From Sipunculus nudus (Eukaryota; Annelida; Sipuncula; Golfingiida; Sipunculidae): DNA of 64,000 nucleotides. The stretch covers positions 50,420,714 through 50,484,713 of the forward strand of contig CM049320.1 in NCBI GenBank assembly GCA_026874595.1, written 5' to 3'. A model generated the notes under the pieces. The model was not told where the DNA came from and did not search any database. It worked only from the letters and a program-made list of their open reading frames with translations. The translations under genes were made by a program, and so were the position numbers. Below are positions 23,001-38,300 of this stretch, in pieces; the stretch's first letter is position 1; the number at the start of each line of letters is the position of its first letter.

Positions 23001-24226
23001 GTCATTCTTGAATATATGTTACAAAAAAAAATGGAAATATACAGAACATTTACAATACAAAACATTATATAAAACACATTTTTCTGTGCATGGTGACGCA
23101 GGGCACTGCAAAAGTGACACGGAAGGTGACAAAAGTACATGTTCACAAGGATATGACTTGCGTATAACGGTCTACCGACCCCTCATGCATATTCATGGTT
23201 GCCAAATCACACATTTACCCAATCAAATGCTGAATTATAATTTTCGGTCACAATGAATATTTATACATTGAAATACGTAATTCCCGACGATCGTTTTGTT
23301 TCATGCGTCACTTAACTGCTTAACTGAAAATCATACTTCAACAGCCCTAGGTATTGAAAATAAGTCACAATTGACAATGGCAGACAATATTTTCATAGCT
23401 ACGTCACGTGTTGCAGATTTCAACAAGTGCAGGTATTCGCGTAGGATCCCAGCAACAATAAGGTTGGTTTGCTCCTTTGAAACGAATTCACTGATAACAT
23501 TAGCAAGTAATGTTATATTTGAGATTCTGACAGCGAGGTAATACCTGGCTCTGATTAATGATGATGTTCGCACAAACACTAACCTTTTGCTGGTCAGACT
23601 GAAGTGTTATTCTTTGGCTAACGATGTTCTTACACACAGGTTCACACTCCAACCAGTGGAGAGCCATGTCAGCCTGTTTTCATACAGTTCATCTACTGCT
23701 CCGGTGCTTGAATATACCCTTTCGTCTCTTAAAAATGTCCATACTAGTTATAAAACAATCTTTCTTCCTTGACGATATTTTAAAGAACTGTTTTAGTGAT
23801 GTTTGCATGAACTGGTTACTAATGTTTTATTTATTGTATGGGAAATTAAATATGTGAAATGCTTCATTTTGAAAAAGCCACAGCACACGACGGCGTGCCT
23901 TTGTGATGTCTTAACAAATCATGTCCTAAAAATTGACAACCGACTGTTTAGGAATTCAGATTACTTATTTAATAATAAACAAAAATGACTTTAAACGGAG
24001 TTTTTTTTGTGTATTCGGCTGATTCAGAGGGATTAAACGAGCGAATGGCACGGTGATAAGAAATAACTCATTGGCGAGAATGACAGGGTCTTCCTTTTCA
24101 GCGTACGCGCCTGACACAATGCTCTGTTTTTGTCGAGCAGCAAATTGCATCCGGTTCATACACTAGTTTTAAACCGCCACTTAATTTCCTTTCCACAGAA
24201 AGCCTCCAGCTTATTATACATAATTC
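20053..24226. other. Long intergenic stretch, no supported gene
   Basis: AT-rich. A minus-strand open frame at 23,331-23,579 (contains KSATRDVAMKILSAIVNC) looks more protein-like than its neighbours, but I do not recognise it and see no flanking splice pattern. AATAAA motifs on the minus strand near 23,826-23,835 could end the transporter transcript. Confidence 0.4.
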
Positions 24227-24230
24227 TTAC

Positions 24231-24295
24231 ACCACACGTCAATCATTTTACCACACCACACGTCAATCATTTTACTACACCACACGTCCATCATT
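24231..24295. repeat. 24-bp tandem repeat, about three copies
   Basis: CACACGTC recurs at 24233, 24257 and 24281, followed each time by AATCATTTTA or a variant. About 140 bp downstream of the transporter stop codon. Confidence 0.85.
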
Positions 24296-24436
24296 AAATA
24301 ACTACATAAGTGTGCGAGCGCTTGATTAGGTGATGACATTCTCAATGGTAACGGACAGTTGCTGCATGTGCGTTATATCAATATTTATATAGAAATAAAT
24401 ATATATAAATATATATATATATGTATGTGTGTGTGT

Positions 24437-24542
24437 TTAGCAATGATTTTCTTTCTCATTATAAGTTGTCATTGGAACCATGGCATCCGTCGGATAGACC
24501 TGTTCCTTGTAGCTCGGTTTCTTGGGCAGTTTAAAGAGATTC
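24437..24542 (-). CDS. Transporter last exon: cytoplasmic C-terminus
   Basis: Acceptor TTTTCAG. NLFKLPKKPSYKEQVYPTDA then MVPMTTYNEKENHC and TAA. Lysine-rich tail typical of the intracellular end of SLC22 carriers. No classical PDZ-binding end. Confidence 0.85.
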
Positions 24543-27500
24543 CTGAAAATAAAATTAATATTTAGAATAGGTTCTACTATGTTACTGTTTAAATATTCAA
24601 TTCTTAATGTATATTATTTAAGCATCCCGTGTAATGTCTTTTAACCTGGAGAGAAATGTTTTTGGTGATTATGAAAATATCAGAAGTAAAAATACAAAAA
24701 CTCGAAAACTATAAGAAATAATCAACGGTACAAGTGTACAGTTTTAATTTTATTATCCAAACGATCAACAAAACCTGATATTTCAACGAATAATGAATTC
24801 GCAAAATTATAATATATTTAATAACGAAGCTGTCAATGTTTCATTTCTATAAATGAATGTTCAGATGATGATTTCGTTTGAATGGTTTCAATAATAATGG
24901 CATGTTAGAATCTTTGCCAAATTCTTATTGCCCTAAAACTAACCCCCGTGTAAATGCTAATAAGAAGGTGATCCCAACAAGTATGTTCAATATCCAACGA
25001 GTACCTTCAATAACATGATAGAGTTAATTGATAAATTAATGCCTACGAACCTGAGTTTATTCTTTCTACCGAATTTCTCAGCCTCCTCAACGCTTGTCGG
25101 GAGAGTTTGGTGCAATGTCTCCGGAAGTAGGAGGAGGAGACATCCGCCGAAGACCGCTAGCGCCCCACACAGCAGAAGCGGGAACTCCTTGAACACAGAC
25201 TCCTGGGGCATGACGAAGAGCATATTGATAGATTAAACTGTGGCTGTAATTATGGAATAAGGAAGAAATTCCCAATACACAGGTCGAGAATCGCGTCAGT
25301 AAAGCAAAATCATTTTCTATTGTTTTATGTATACAAATATGAAAATATTCTTTGGAGCTGTCATAAAAAAACAAAGCGGTCTGCTTTACTTTATACAACA
25401 GATATAATAAAGCTGACTCTCTATGATGTTTTCCAGTTTGTCATTACTGATGATTTAGTCTGCAATGTTATCCACAAGAAGTGTTTTTTCCTTCTTCACG
25501 TAAAAGTCCCCATTTTGTCCTTCGTTAATAGGTCATTTGTCCTTAGTTGCGGTGTTTATGGGAAGTGTTTGCAATGATAATGGTACGACATTTGCTTGAA
25601 TCAACGACTTAACAATTCAATTAACCATAACATCGCTGTCTCAAAAATGAGGTTTGTTAATAATTTTTAGAAACCGACTTGCGATTAAAAGAGCCGATGT
25701 TAAACAAATCTTTGCCAACCATGGACAGGTATATATATAAACACGTACTAAGGCAGGAAGATGTGGCGCCACAAACGTTCCGACGCGAGCACAAGTATTA
25801 CAGACGACCAGGCCGGTCGCTCTGAGCATTGTAGGGTAGAGCTCAGTGGTCCACTGGTAAGCGGTGGTGAATGCCATTGTGATGAAGAACTTACTGGTAA
25901 TGGTCAGCGCGACAAGGGCGGCTCCTTTACCTGCATTCACAGACAAAATGTAAAACAGAACAAATAAGAAACGTTTAAACAGCCTGGAGATCAATATTAC
26001 TCGCTAGAGAGGCTTTCTTATACATTTTATGCCCTCTATAACCGAAGGCCTTGGTACACAATCATGACAGAAGCGTCCGCCCCATTGGGATTAAAACCTT
26101 GGCAAGGTGTCTCCAATCCCAGAGCGGAAACAGCAGGACATCAACTATTGGTAGGAATTGGTTTAACAACATGTTCGATTACTGAAAGGTATGGTACGAC
26201 CGACGATCGATTTTTAATTGATTAATTCTTTGTACCTTCTATATTATCGTGAAAAAAAGCTTTAAAGAATTACAAGAAGGAAGCCTTAATCGTATTGAAA
26301 GTGGTTACGGCCGCGTTGTTGCCACTTGCTGGCTTCACTATATTCAGTTTTAATGCTGTTCACTACATTTTTTATTGATTGCTTGATTGATTCTTTTTTT
26401 TCCTTTTCGACAAGAAGAGAGTACAACCATTAAGTACATATACGGTACAAGATACATGCACCGTGAGCAAACAGTGAAAGAAATAAGATCTTATTAGAAG
26501 GTATACACAGATAAATATAGAAAGGTTCGAATATCTTGTCATAAATTATTCAATGCGCAAAGCTATATTAAGATATACCAGTTAAATGGGCTGTCTTGAA
26601 AACCAAAACATTTATCTTCAAGATTAAGCGAATGAAAGCTACTCTCCGGGAGAACTTGTCTTATCAAACCGCTCTCTCAATCATTTAAGGAATTATGAAT
26701 AAAGCTTAAAAACGACCTTCATATCATACGTACTAGTCTCAACAGTAAACATTGCATGTTCACATGCCGTATTAACAAAACCATACACACTGTTAAAGGA
26801 TAATTTTACTAGCTTCTCAGTGGGAAAGTTAGATTCTCATTGCAAGTCTTTGCAAGATCCTTGATGACGTTCTGGCAATTGCAAAACTCTTCATCTAAAA
26901 TGTCACCATATTAGTTTTGCTGGGTGTATACAAGGAGCGCTCGAAAGTCATTTAATTGGATTAATTTCTTTGTTCCAAATTCATGATAAAGCCAGTAGAG
27001 CGACCCGATAGAATGAGGTTTCTCGCACTGCCGCTTCGAAGGAGGAACCGCATCCAGAAAATAAAGGTCAGGCCTGTACCTTGGACAAAAAAAATGATAT
27101 TCACTTGAAACTCACCAGGCACTGCCATAACAAGGAGAAGAGCAATTCCACTGAGAATAGTGAAGCCACTCATAGACAGGCGGCGCCCTAGGTACTGCAC
27201 CGCAAACATATTCAGTATGTATGCCGGGATCTCAATGAATCCTGCCAGGAACACATTTAAATAAAGGTTTCCATGGAGATCCGTGGAATTCCATGAAATC
27301 ATGTAGAACACCAAAGCATCCACAAACCTGGAACGAATTTAAGCTGGAATTAAATGTTGAAAAACGCTGTACACAGAGAACAGATAAAGATGGAGAGATA
27401 GTAAACAAGAGTCTGATAGATAGTGACAGAGAAACATAGGTTTAGACAAATACATAATTACAGGATACAAATAATTAAGATAGAGAGACTGCGGCAGAGC

Positions 27501-30500
27501 TACTTACGCAGAGAGAGAGAAAGAGAAAACAGGAGAATGGATACAGAAAGTAAAATTCAGAGCGACAGAGACAGATAATTAGAAAGATATACAAAAAATA
27601 AGATAAGGATAGATATAGATAAATATAAAATAAAATGTCATGCTTTTAATTTTAACGACTGTCAATGTTAAGGCAATAAAATATCTCAATATTACAATAT
27701 TAACAGGGTTTAATTGACGGTTCTTTACTCTTCAATTGGAACTCGATATTATATGAAAGAAGATTTTGAACAGGCTTTAATTAAATCACTTGGGCTGTTT
27801 TATCTCCATACGGCATGGTTATAATAATCTTATTATATTCCGATCATCTATCGCAGTCATTTTCCTTAGGTTTGACAGACTCTGAACAAAATAAGCTAAG
27901 AAAATATAAATTACTATCATTCTTGGCACTCTCAGGTGTATCAGATGTGTTATGTGCAATTTTCCAATTTTAAGTTGATCTGCAAAAGGTATGAATACTA
28001 ATTACATTCAAATCAAATATTCAGAACAAAAGACATGATAAACATATTTAAACTTTCATTAACAAACAACATTTCCAACATCATATTTCAAGTTCCATGT
28101 TTTATAGTTCATTGGGACACCCGACTTACGAAATTTCCGTAATTAATCCTTACGAACCAAACACAGGCGGTCACAGTTGCAAATCTTTTGCAATATTTAA
28201 GGTATGAATCAGCGTTTGAGAAGTGCTAGAAAATGTAACATGAAGATGTCCTGAGAAGGTGCCGGGTGAGATATAACATATCTGCAGAGAATGTTTTGCT
28301 GTGATTGGAACCGAAACCAGGTCTTCCAAAGGTAAGTGAAAAAAAAGAAAAAGAGAAGTGCTCTGGGCAAAAAGGAATAGCCGTCTTTGAAATAATGAAC
28401 GAAAAAAGGGAGTAAAATCAGTGATAATAAGCAATCCATTTTTATTATAAACCGACGAAAGATGGGCTTCACATAATATGCAAGTAAATAAAACTCCCAT
28501 AGTCATAAAAATGCATGGTGCACATGCACCTGCCTGAAGATGTTCCACACATTGTGACATATGATGGGCATCTGCCCATACATAATCTAGGGACCCATGG
28601 GTCTCGACGCTCAGCTGAAATTGTCTATAAGGAAATTTTTAAAGAATTTTTTTCAGGATGACAGTCCTGTGACCTTAACCAATGACCTTGCAACAAAACA
28701 ATCTTAGAACTTATCATCTATGAACTTGCAGAATTTAGATTATTGTAACAATCTTTTAAAAAGTAACCTTGACCTCTGACCAGGTAACCTCAAATTCTAC
28801 AGATTTCCTCACTTTGGGCAAGTAAACCATATGTGAAAGATGGAAAGTTTGGCATGAAAAGTTTGATTTACAGTGCATCCAAAATCTGTTTAATGATGTG
28901 GCTCCTGTGACCTTCATACTTTGATCTCTGGACCCTGAAAATCAAAATGAATTTACTTATGTGGTGGGTCATTAATGAATCAAGCTTGAACTTAATCTGT
29001 CTATCCAAAGCAGATTTATCATCCATAATCTAATTTGTGAATGAATGGACCCGTGACCTGTGACCTTTGACCCCAAAATCGAATAGGATCTTCCCCTATT
29101 TGCAGGTTAGCAATATCTTGAAGATGGGAGGTTTGTGATGAAAAGTTTGGCTTGAAATGCATACACATTCTTTTTAAAGAAATGGGTCCTGTGACCTTGA
29201 CATTTGACCGTCGGACCCGAAAATCGACACGGTTCTTACTTTAGTGGTGAGCCTTCTATAAGTTAGTTTTCAAACCAATATGTCAAACTAAACTGAAGTT
29301 GTCATCTTGAAACTAATTTGTAAACAGATGGCCCCTATGGCCTTGACCTTTGACCTCATGACCCAAATTTCATTTCATCTCCTCATACTGGCAAGTCAGC
29401 TGAATGCGTAAGATAGAAAGTTTGGGATGAAAAGCTTGGCTTAAAATGCAGCCATAATATTTTTATTTAAGTGAGTCCTGTGACCTTGACCTCATGACCC
29501 AAAAATCATATGGGTTCTTGCTTTAGTTGTGGGCCATATTTAAGTCAAGTTTGAAATCCATTTGTCAATCAAACCTGGAGTTATCACCTGGATACAAATT
29601 TGTGTGGACGGACGGATAGACAGACAGACAGCTAGACAGACAGTCAGGGTGATAACTTTAGGGCATCCACTTGTGATCAATAAACACACCAGGTTTTGGG
29701 ACACTAGATGTAATCATAGCTGAGAAACTGACATGATTGTTGTCATTTTATAGTAAAAAAAAATAGAAAAACATTAGTTAAAATAATAAAAATACAGGTG
29801 GCGCCAGCATTTTTTGGGACCTGACAAAACTAGTCATGGTCAATATTCAAGGCAAGATTCATGACAATCCATGCATTAATTACCAAGATATTGGAGGTTT
29901 TGTATCAAATGTTTTATTATTCTGGAGGGTACTTTCAAGCCCAATATCTCAAAGAATATAGGTCGCAGTGACATTATTACAGGTTTCCAAGGAGATTTTT
30001 CATTGACCTCCCTTGGATATTCACTTAAAAATTTTTAGGACCAGCAGTTACGATTAGTGCCCTGCCAACGGACAGCCGGACCGCCGGACGGCCGAACGAC
30101 CGGACCCCCGGACGGACGACGGACAAAGCGCCATTCCTAAACCTCAGTTGACTTACAGTCAGCCGAGCTAAAAATTGCGGAGTGTCCAATTTGTTACAAA
30201 CTGGACTGTTACAGCACGAGAGAAATAGTAAATTTCAGATCTCTCTTACTGAAAGAAGACGGGGGAAATGAGTGCTGGTGACAATAAAAACAAGTGACCC
30301 ATGGGTCAAGACGCTCAGCTGACTGGGAAGAGATTCGCAAAAGGAAATTTTATCATCTGATTGGTAGTATATAGGGATTCAACTAAAGCATCAAACAGAT
30401 TAACCAACAGGCCAAGATTGTGTCTGCATTTATATATATTTCAAAAATAGAGAAAACTAGATGTGTCGGAACGACACGAATGCCCCCGCCTGGGTCAAAT

Positions 30501-33500
30501 TAGAAACATTTGTAAAATTTTGAAAATTTTTTTAAGTTCAGGAGGTGTCGTATGGTCAAAAGTAGGTCAACAAGGGCAAAATGCCAACTCGATCTGTAAC
30601 GGGTCATTATCAAGCAACACACCAAAAATCATGTCAGTATATGCAGGCATTGTGAAAAAAGTCCATACATGTGCATTTTCCATAAAAATTTCTGTCTTTC
30701 ATGAAATTTTCTATGTTTAGGAGCCGTAAAACAATGAAAAGTAGGTCAACCGGGACGAAACGTGAACTCGATCTGTAACTGTCATTATCTGCCCACACAT
30801 AAAAAATCAGTGTGGTATCTGCAGGCATTGAGGAAAAAAAGTCAGTACATATGCATTTGTTATGAAAATTTCTATTTTTCATGAAACTTTCTATGTTCAG
30901 GAGCAGTCAAAAGTAGGTCAACTGAGACAAAACAAGAACTCGATCTGTAACTGGTCAATATCTGTCTACACACCAAAAATCAGGCCCGTATCTGCAGGTA
31001 CTGGGAAAAAAAGTCCATACATGTGCACTTTTTTATGAAATTTTCTATGTTAGAGCACCGTCAAATGGTCAAAAGTAGGTCAACTGGGACAAAACGCGAA
31101 CTCGATCTGTAACTGGTCAATATCTGCCAACACACCAAAAATCAGGCCAATATCTGCAGGCATTGCGAAAGAAAGTCCGTACATGTGTATTTGTCATGAA
31201 ATTTCATATTTTTCATGAAATTTTCTATGTTCAGGAGCCGTTAAAGGTCAAAAGTAGGTCAACCGGGACGAAACGCGAACTCGATCTGTAACTGGTCATT
31301 ATCTGCCCATACACAAAAAATCAGGCCAATATCTGCAGGCATTGCGAAAAAAAGTCCGTACATGTGTATTTGTCATGAAAATTTCAATTTTTCATGGAAT
31401 TTTCTAAGTTTAGGAGCCGTAAAACGGTCAAAAGTAGGTCAACCGGGACGAAACGCGAACTCGATCTGTAACTGGTCATTATCTGCCCATACCCAAAAAA
31501 TCAGGCCAATATCTGCAGGCATTGCGAAAAAAAGTCCGTACATGTGTATTTGTCATGAAAATTTCAATTTTTCATGGAATTTTCTAAGTTTAGGAGCCGT
31601 AAAACGGTCAAAAGTAGGTCAACCGGGACGAAACGCGAACTCGATCTGTAACTGGTCTATATCTGCCACCACACCAAAAATCAGGCCAATATCTGCAGGC
31701 ATTGCGAAAAAATGTCCGTACAACTGTTTGATTTCGGAATGACGGAAGGACGGAAGGACGGAATGACTTACATGGGTAAAACTATATGCCCCGGCCACTT
31801 TGTGGCGGGGGCATAAAAATAGTAAACTTAAAAAAATACAGGTGGCTCCACCAATCGCAGAAACAAATAAAAACACTTAATGGTCAATATCCATGCAAAG
31901 AATCATGGTGATCTCTGCATTAGATGTTCAGATACTTCAGCTTTTGTATCAAATTTTCCATTATTCTGAGGGATACTTCGGAGTCCTATAGCTTAAAGGA
32001 TATGGGAAACAGGGACCTAATTTCAGGTTTCTACAGACACTTTTCATGGACCTCCTAGCATGACAAGAATGAAGATTCTAGGTCCAGTTGTTACTATTTG
32101 TACCCTGTTGACAGATAACCACATCTTAAAAGGTCTCAAAAATAGAGAAAAAAAATCGTAAAAATTTGAAAAAAATAGAGGTGGCGCACCCAGTCTGCAG
32201 AAACTGATGGAACACCTCATGATCAATATGATTGCGAAAAATCATTACCATCAGTGTTGTAGTTATTGAGATTCTGCAGTTTTTGTATCAAATTTTTCAT
32301 TTTTCTGGGGGGTATTTAGGACATGGGTAACAGAGACCTAATTTCAGGCTTCCATAGAGACTTTTCATGGGTCTCCCTGTGTGTCAAGAATGAAGATTCT
32401 AGGTCCAGTTGTTATGATTTGTGCCCTGTTAACAGATGTTCATATCTAACACCCTATTAATCGCGTTCGGATTTATTGCATTTCGGACTTGCGCGGATGG
32501 CCTGTTAGTTTTCGTAATCGCTGCCACATGGAGATCCATTGACGCGCCCGAGCTTATCGTATCTGATTACCGCAGTTCACGAGAGCACTGCGCGGCCGCT
32601 ATGAAGAACCGTTTAGTGTGGGTGGTATGACCGGTGGTCAGTTGCGTCAGCAGAACGCTCTCGCTGCAGCAGGTCGCATCTGGTGGTAGCTAATTAAGCA
32701 AGGGTGTATCAGCTGCCGTAACCCACAGCTGGTCAATTTGGTACCAGTATCTCATGCCCAGGGCGGGAGTGATAATATTTTCGGGGAGGGCTAATAGGAA
32801 GGCGCCGGGTGATCTTGTACGAGCATCCCATGCCCTATAATATTATAGGATTCCAGACCCTATAATATTATAGGATCCACGGGGTCTATTGCGAAGGCGC
32901 AGGTTGCAGTCACACACACACATGATTAGCGCTTAATTTAATCTTGGGTTCATCGTGCATCATATGATCGTTGTTTCAAAGGCAATTATGCAGACAGGTC
33001 GAAATATTGAATACGGGAAACATTACAATGTTTAAATATAACAGATAAATCAATGAAATAAATCAAATATTTATCTTCTTTAATATTTTTGTCTTACACG
33101 GATACTGAGGCTATATTTAATATCGTTGTTTTCTTGCTACATCACAAATAATTAAACTTTTATTTATTTAATATGGTACAAAATTCTACTGGTCAGGATC
33201 ATTCGGGTCATTTTATTCACATATTTAAAAGCCGTTTATAGAATAAACTTCTGTTTCCTAAGGAAAAAATCTCTTTATAGATCACAAAAAAAGACCCATA
33301 CACATTTTGTGAAGTTCATCCTGTAAAAATTAAACCCTCTGTCCTAGCTGCATTCCATAAACAACATCGTCTTGTTAAAATTACATGATTTATTAAGAAA
33401 CAGCAGGACATCAAAACACATTTCATCTCTTTATTCGTATCACAAAATATCCGACTGATAGTTTTTAAAACTACATAATAATTCATATGTAACTTCTTTT

Positions 33501-33853
33501 TTATATAATTCCTCTCAGCTGGCTTCAGAAGGTTTGGTTACTGATGTAGATCTTCGTCAAACTAGAGATCACTAGACCGAGGGGGGGGGGGGGGGTCCTA
33601 TAGCGAGGTCATGAAGTGTGTGTGTGTGAGGGGGGGGGGGGGGTGCATACTCACAAAACTTGAATATGCAAAAGGGGAAGGCCCCTGCATGGTGGTGAAT
33701 TTCCCTAAAAATCTCCTCATCTCCTATACTGTTATATCGATTTTGCATATATTATATTGCTGATTAAAATAATAAATGGATTATAAAAGTGACTTTGGAG
33801 GAGCTGCAGATTATAGGTTTTGGGACACCATAATTAAAATAAGGAAATAAATG

Positions 33854-33895
<42 letters not shown>

Positions 33896-34273
33896 CATAT
33901 AAAATGTAAATAATTTACATCATATAAAATTATATATATGTCTTAATAAAAGCAAAAATTCAAAATAAAAAAAGTTACATTTCCCTGAACTTTATGAATA
34001 ATATACTCTAATTCCTCAGGTGACTATTAACTTTTTATCTTTTACTTAGCGTGACATATTTACATAAAGTTTCGTTACTGTATTCTTTCATTTGCAACAA
34101 GTTGAAGATAAAAAAGATCGAATTAATGAATTCCACACAAATTATGGTGTTCAAATGTTTGCAATCATAGACAATCTTTTCCACTCATTCTCAATTTTCA
34201 TTTATGCTGTGGAAATTGTTTCTCATGTTACAAGAATTACTTATATTATAAAATTAAAAAACACGATCGATCG

Positions 34274-34318
<45 letters not shown>

Positions 34319-35249
34319 GAGAGACTCAGGGCAAATACTCGTGCTCATTCCGTTCAGGATAATCCGCCTTGCACTGTTCGTTGATTTCCTTTGTAACGTT
34401 GAACTAGGGCATTGATTTTCTCGCCTGATACAAGTTGTCCTTTGTGTCGCACACATATATCCACTTCCCAGGAATCCGCATGCGACCCCTCTTTCGCGCC
34501 TTGGCAAAACCTAACGAATTCCTCGGGAAGCATATTTTTTTTCCCTTTGGGTGGTATTTGAAAAGGAAAGTTATATGTAAGCTCCATTTATGATCCATAT
34601 GATAGATGATATGATGATCATATTTGACACTGGACTTCAGTCACTTTGATCTATATTCAGCACACACCCAACAAGGGGGAACTCGCTCCCCTCGCCCCCT
34701 TCCTTCGGAATAAAAAGGCCCCCTCCTTAATTATAAAGGGGAAAAAAGTCCCCCCCCCCCCCCATTTTATCATAATTTACGGGTACTTTACTCTCACCTC
34801 AAGTATGACGGTGTATGTAATTATTATGCAATAGTAATAATTGCAGTTGCAAAAATACAAACGAATCATAATGAATGAAACGAATCATACTTAAAGGGCA
34901 AACACTCAAACAAGCTTTCTACCAGGAAAAATTCATTGATGGGTCCCCAGAGACTGGGGTGATTAGCGATACCTCATTATCTAAACTGACCACCCGGCTG
35001 CTGTCCAGCACAGCACAGCCCTTGTACTTGCATTGCCTGGCCTAGACTGTGCTCACTAGTGTGTAATGATGCTTCAGTTGACCAGTGCATCTGGGCAGGG
35101 CTTTGTCACTGCTTGTGAGTATGCAGTACTCTGTATTAGCTGGCCAGCCAAATTGTGTGTACATGGGAGCTTACAGGCCAGTTGTTCATCTCTGACCACA
35201 GCCACTGGGCAGGGCATTATTCAGCTATTGACAATCATTCACTCCATAT

Positions 35250-35314
<65 letters not shown>

Positions 35315-38300
35315 TTGTTTTTCTTGGCTCTTTGTAGAAGTACAACATATATAGTGCACCCTTTTGACTTATATTCCATACACTCACGCTATCTGATATT
35401 CCTTGAATTATCAGGAAAAGTAATAAGTACAGGAAATAACAAGGATGTCATTACTGCTAGATCAATAGAATTGGGATAGTATGAACTATGGTCTCATTCT
35501 GAATGTATTGGGGAAATTTATAATGAAATCTACATCAAATGAATGCCACATCAGTAGTGAATATATTTTCAAATGAGATTTTATAGTTTAGCTATGTTCC
35601 CGGCACTGCAATGACCAACAACGACTGAAAGATGGTGAAATAACATTTTAATACATGTGTAACAAAAATTAAACTAATAGAACACCATGCAAATTCCCAC
35701 ACCGGTCTCATCCCGAGTGTGGCAGATAGTTCACTAATATATGACGCTATTTGCTGGTTTTATGGGCTTACGATTGCTCCATGAAAGCAACCTATTGTAT
35801 ATACATAATTAGTGCGTTATTTGATATCATTTATATTTATACTTAGTATTTAAACACAGGATTATGTTGTCTATATTTTCTGACACAGACATCTGAAGGA
35901 TCATGTATTTATGTAAGTACCCATTAATATTACCATTGTATAACCAAAATATGAAATCCATAGTAATTAAGTATTAAGTGCATGGTTTTGTTTAAATAAC
36001 TGAATACATATGGAGGGGATTGTCCTATTTGTTAAGGTGGGCGGGGGGACTTTATTCGGACATGGGCTGTGTTTCACTCACAAACGTGTGCGCCCCTCTT
36101 TGACCCATCAGTGGGAACGATTATCAACCCAGGGTCCGCAGGTGCAGAAGTCACCGGGCCTGGTTGAGGCAAGGATTTAATGTGAGAGGAAGCGTATGAT
36201 ACTGCCCTTTCATGTAGTAAGAAACCGGAATGGAATTCTGCAGATGTACACATACATAGTTACGTTAGCAAACAAATGGAGACGGTTCCCACCACCAGAA
36301 AAGTTGTCTTTAAATACTTATTTTCTCTCATCTGGACTACACCTATTATTTGGCCTCATTATTCCATCCTGTCGTAGTTCGAGAGACGTAAATTTTCCTT
36401 ACCCGTATCACTATTTTCTTCAGTATTCCTGTCTTGTTGATTCGTCCGCCGCCCGTATATGTTCATATTTCTAGGAGCTAAAGTACTGAGCCGTTATTAG
36501 GGCTCAGATCTTGGTTGGTCCAGATGTTATATGAATTCGGTTAATGAGCAAGCCTTAACAATTTTTGTACCATGTATATAATATTCAAGGTTGCTTATAG
36601 GGTTTAGCCCCCTCATAATGTTTTGTATTTATGTATGTTTAATGCAAATTTTGTTCCATAGCGCCCAGCACAGATGGACCGTCACCACTATTCAGTGGCT
36701 TGAACATCTCATTATAATCTTTTGTTCAAATTTAGTTTTCTTGTATATTCACATGTATCTGGTCACGTTTTGATATGAAGTAAAATTTCTGTATATTCTT
36801 TAATGCGTATTTCGTGTTTTGGGTTGTATGTTTATGTCCGAGGTCTGGATGTGTTTGCCTCAAATTATATACAGTACGAGCTCAGGCTTTCGTGAGAATA
36901 TGTAAAAATTATTGATCCAGTATCATGTGAAATATATTGAAACTTAAAGTATATGCAGTCCATAACTCCTGGGACTGCTAGGACTGACCTTTTACCATGT
37001 GGTCTATCAAGACTTCTAGAGTCGTGTCTATAGACATGGTTGTGGCCTTTCACTAATCCTAACCCATTTCAATGTATTACTTTGTAACAAAACCCCTTTT
37101 TACCATAAGAAACTATATGCAGTCAAGTTTGACAAAGTTTTTAAAAATATTGATATTTGAAAACGATATAGCAAAACGCAATTTGGGAATCGCCGTATCG
37201 CAATATATACAAATATATCATTATCACATACATAGTATATATATATATGTTGGTGTGATTGTGTGTATATATATATGTTTGTATTAAGTTAACAGAAGTT
37301 CCTAAAATGAAGTGATGAAGCAAAGCAAGAAAGTACATGATGAGGCTTTGATCACTATACACTAAAATTAAAGGCATGCTTTATACTGACCTTTCATTTT
37401 ACTCTTGCCATTTGAACCTAGCACATGTACTAGATCGGCAACATTAATAATATTTAAAATTAAATCTCTGATACCAGTTACCATACTGAATTTGAGACCA
37501 TATGATTTCTGGATCAAGGTGGGGTCTGTATACTCTGCAGCATGTCCAGCATCAGGTTGGCACACCCAGCCATGCAAAACAGGCAATAATTTTCCTGATA
37601 AAAAGATCACTATAAACAAGAATTTGAGACATTCATTCGGTTTCTGTTGGCTCAAACATCTTAAAACTTGAAAGAGTGTTTATTTTTATAAATATGCATT
37701 TTTTTCATTCAGATTTAATATTAACGGTTTAAATAGGGTTATAATTACAATACAGCATGATTTTCTTTGGCAAGAGTTATCTCATGTTTAAAAGACGACA
37801 ATGTTTCTACTCTGATGCTTTGTTCCTTTCAACAAGAAGAAGATTCTCACTTCACATGCAGTCTTCGTCTTAAAAAATAATCATATGTTTCAGCTTGAGA
37901 AGTGTTTTTTGTTTTCCTCTAGCTCCCATTGAATTTAAATAAGAAATGAATAGGTATACCTATACACTGTTAAAATAACGAGGTTTTCTACTATTATTTT
38001 GGAGCTGCTGTATATAAGATGTAATGAAACTTGTTTACCCGGTCATTACAGGTATAAATCTGAGTGATATAATAGAGAATTTTTAAATTGAAATTAATAT
38101 TGCATAGAATATGATATTGAATTAATATTACTGCATTGTTAAGTCATTTTGAAGGCTGATGAACTTATATGGTTCTCAGGCACTTTTTTTCAGAAATCAG
38201 TGCGGGCGGGCGGTATTTTATTTTTTACCTTTTTTTGAGTGTTTCGATAAAAATGCCATATGATCAGGGAAAAGCATGAAAATAACAAATATTTTTGCTT

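Noticed and set aside
31362-31742. 126-aa ORF with two 60-residue repeats
   Set aside because: Lies entirely in the 180-bp satellite units of S1. Other units carry stops and indels, so it is not a maintained gene.
32436-32630. ORF in the left arm of the 10-kb element, also present in the right arm (42,307-42,597)
   Set aside because: Differences between arms noted in this frame are mostly amino-acid changing, and the frame is truncated. Similarity is explained by the inverted repeat.
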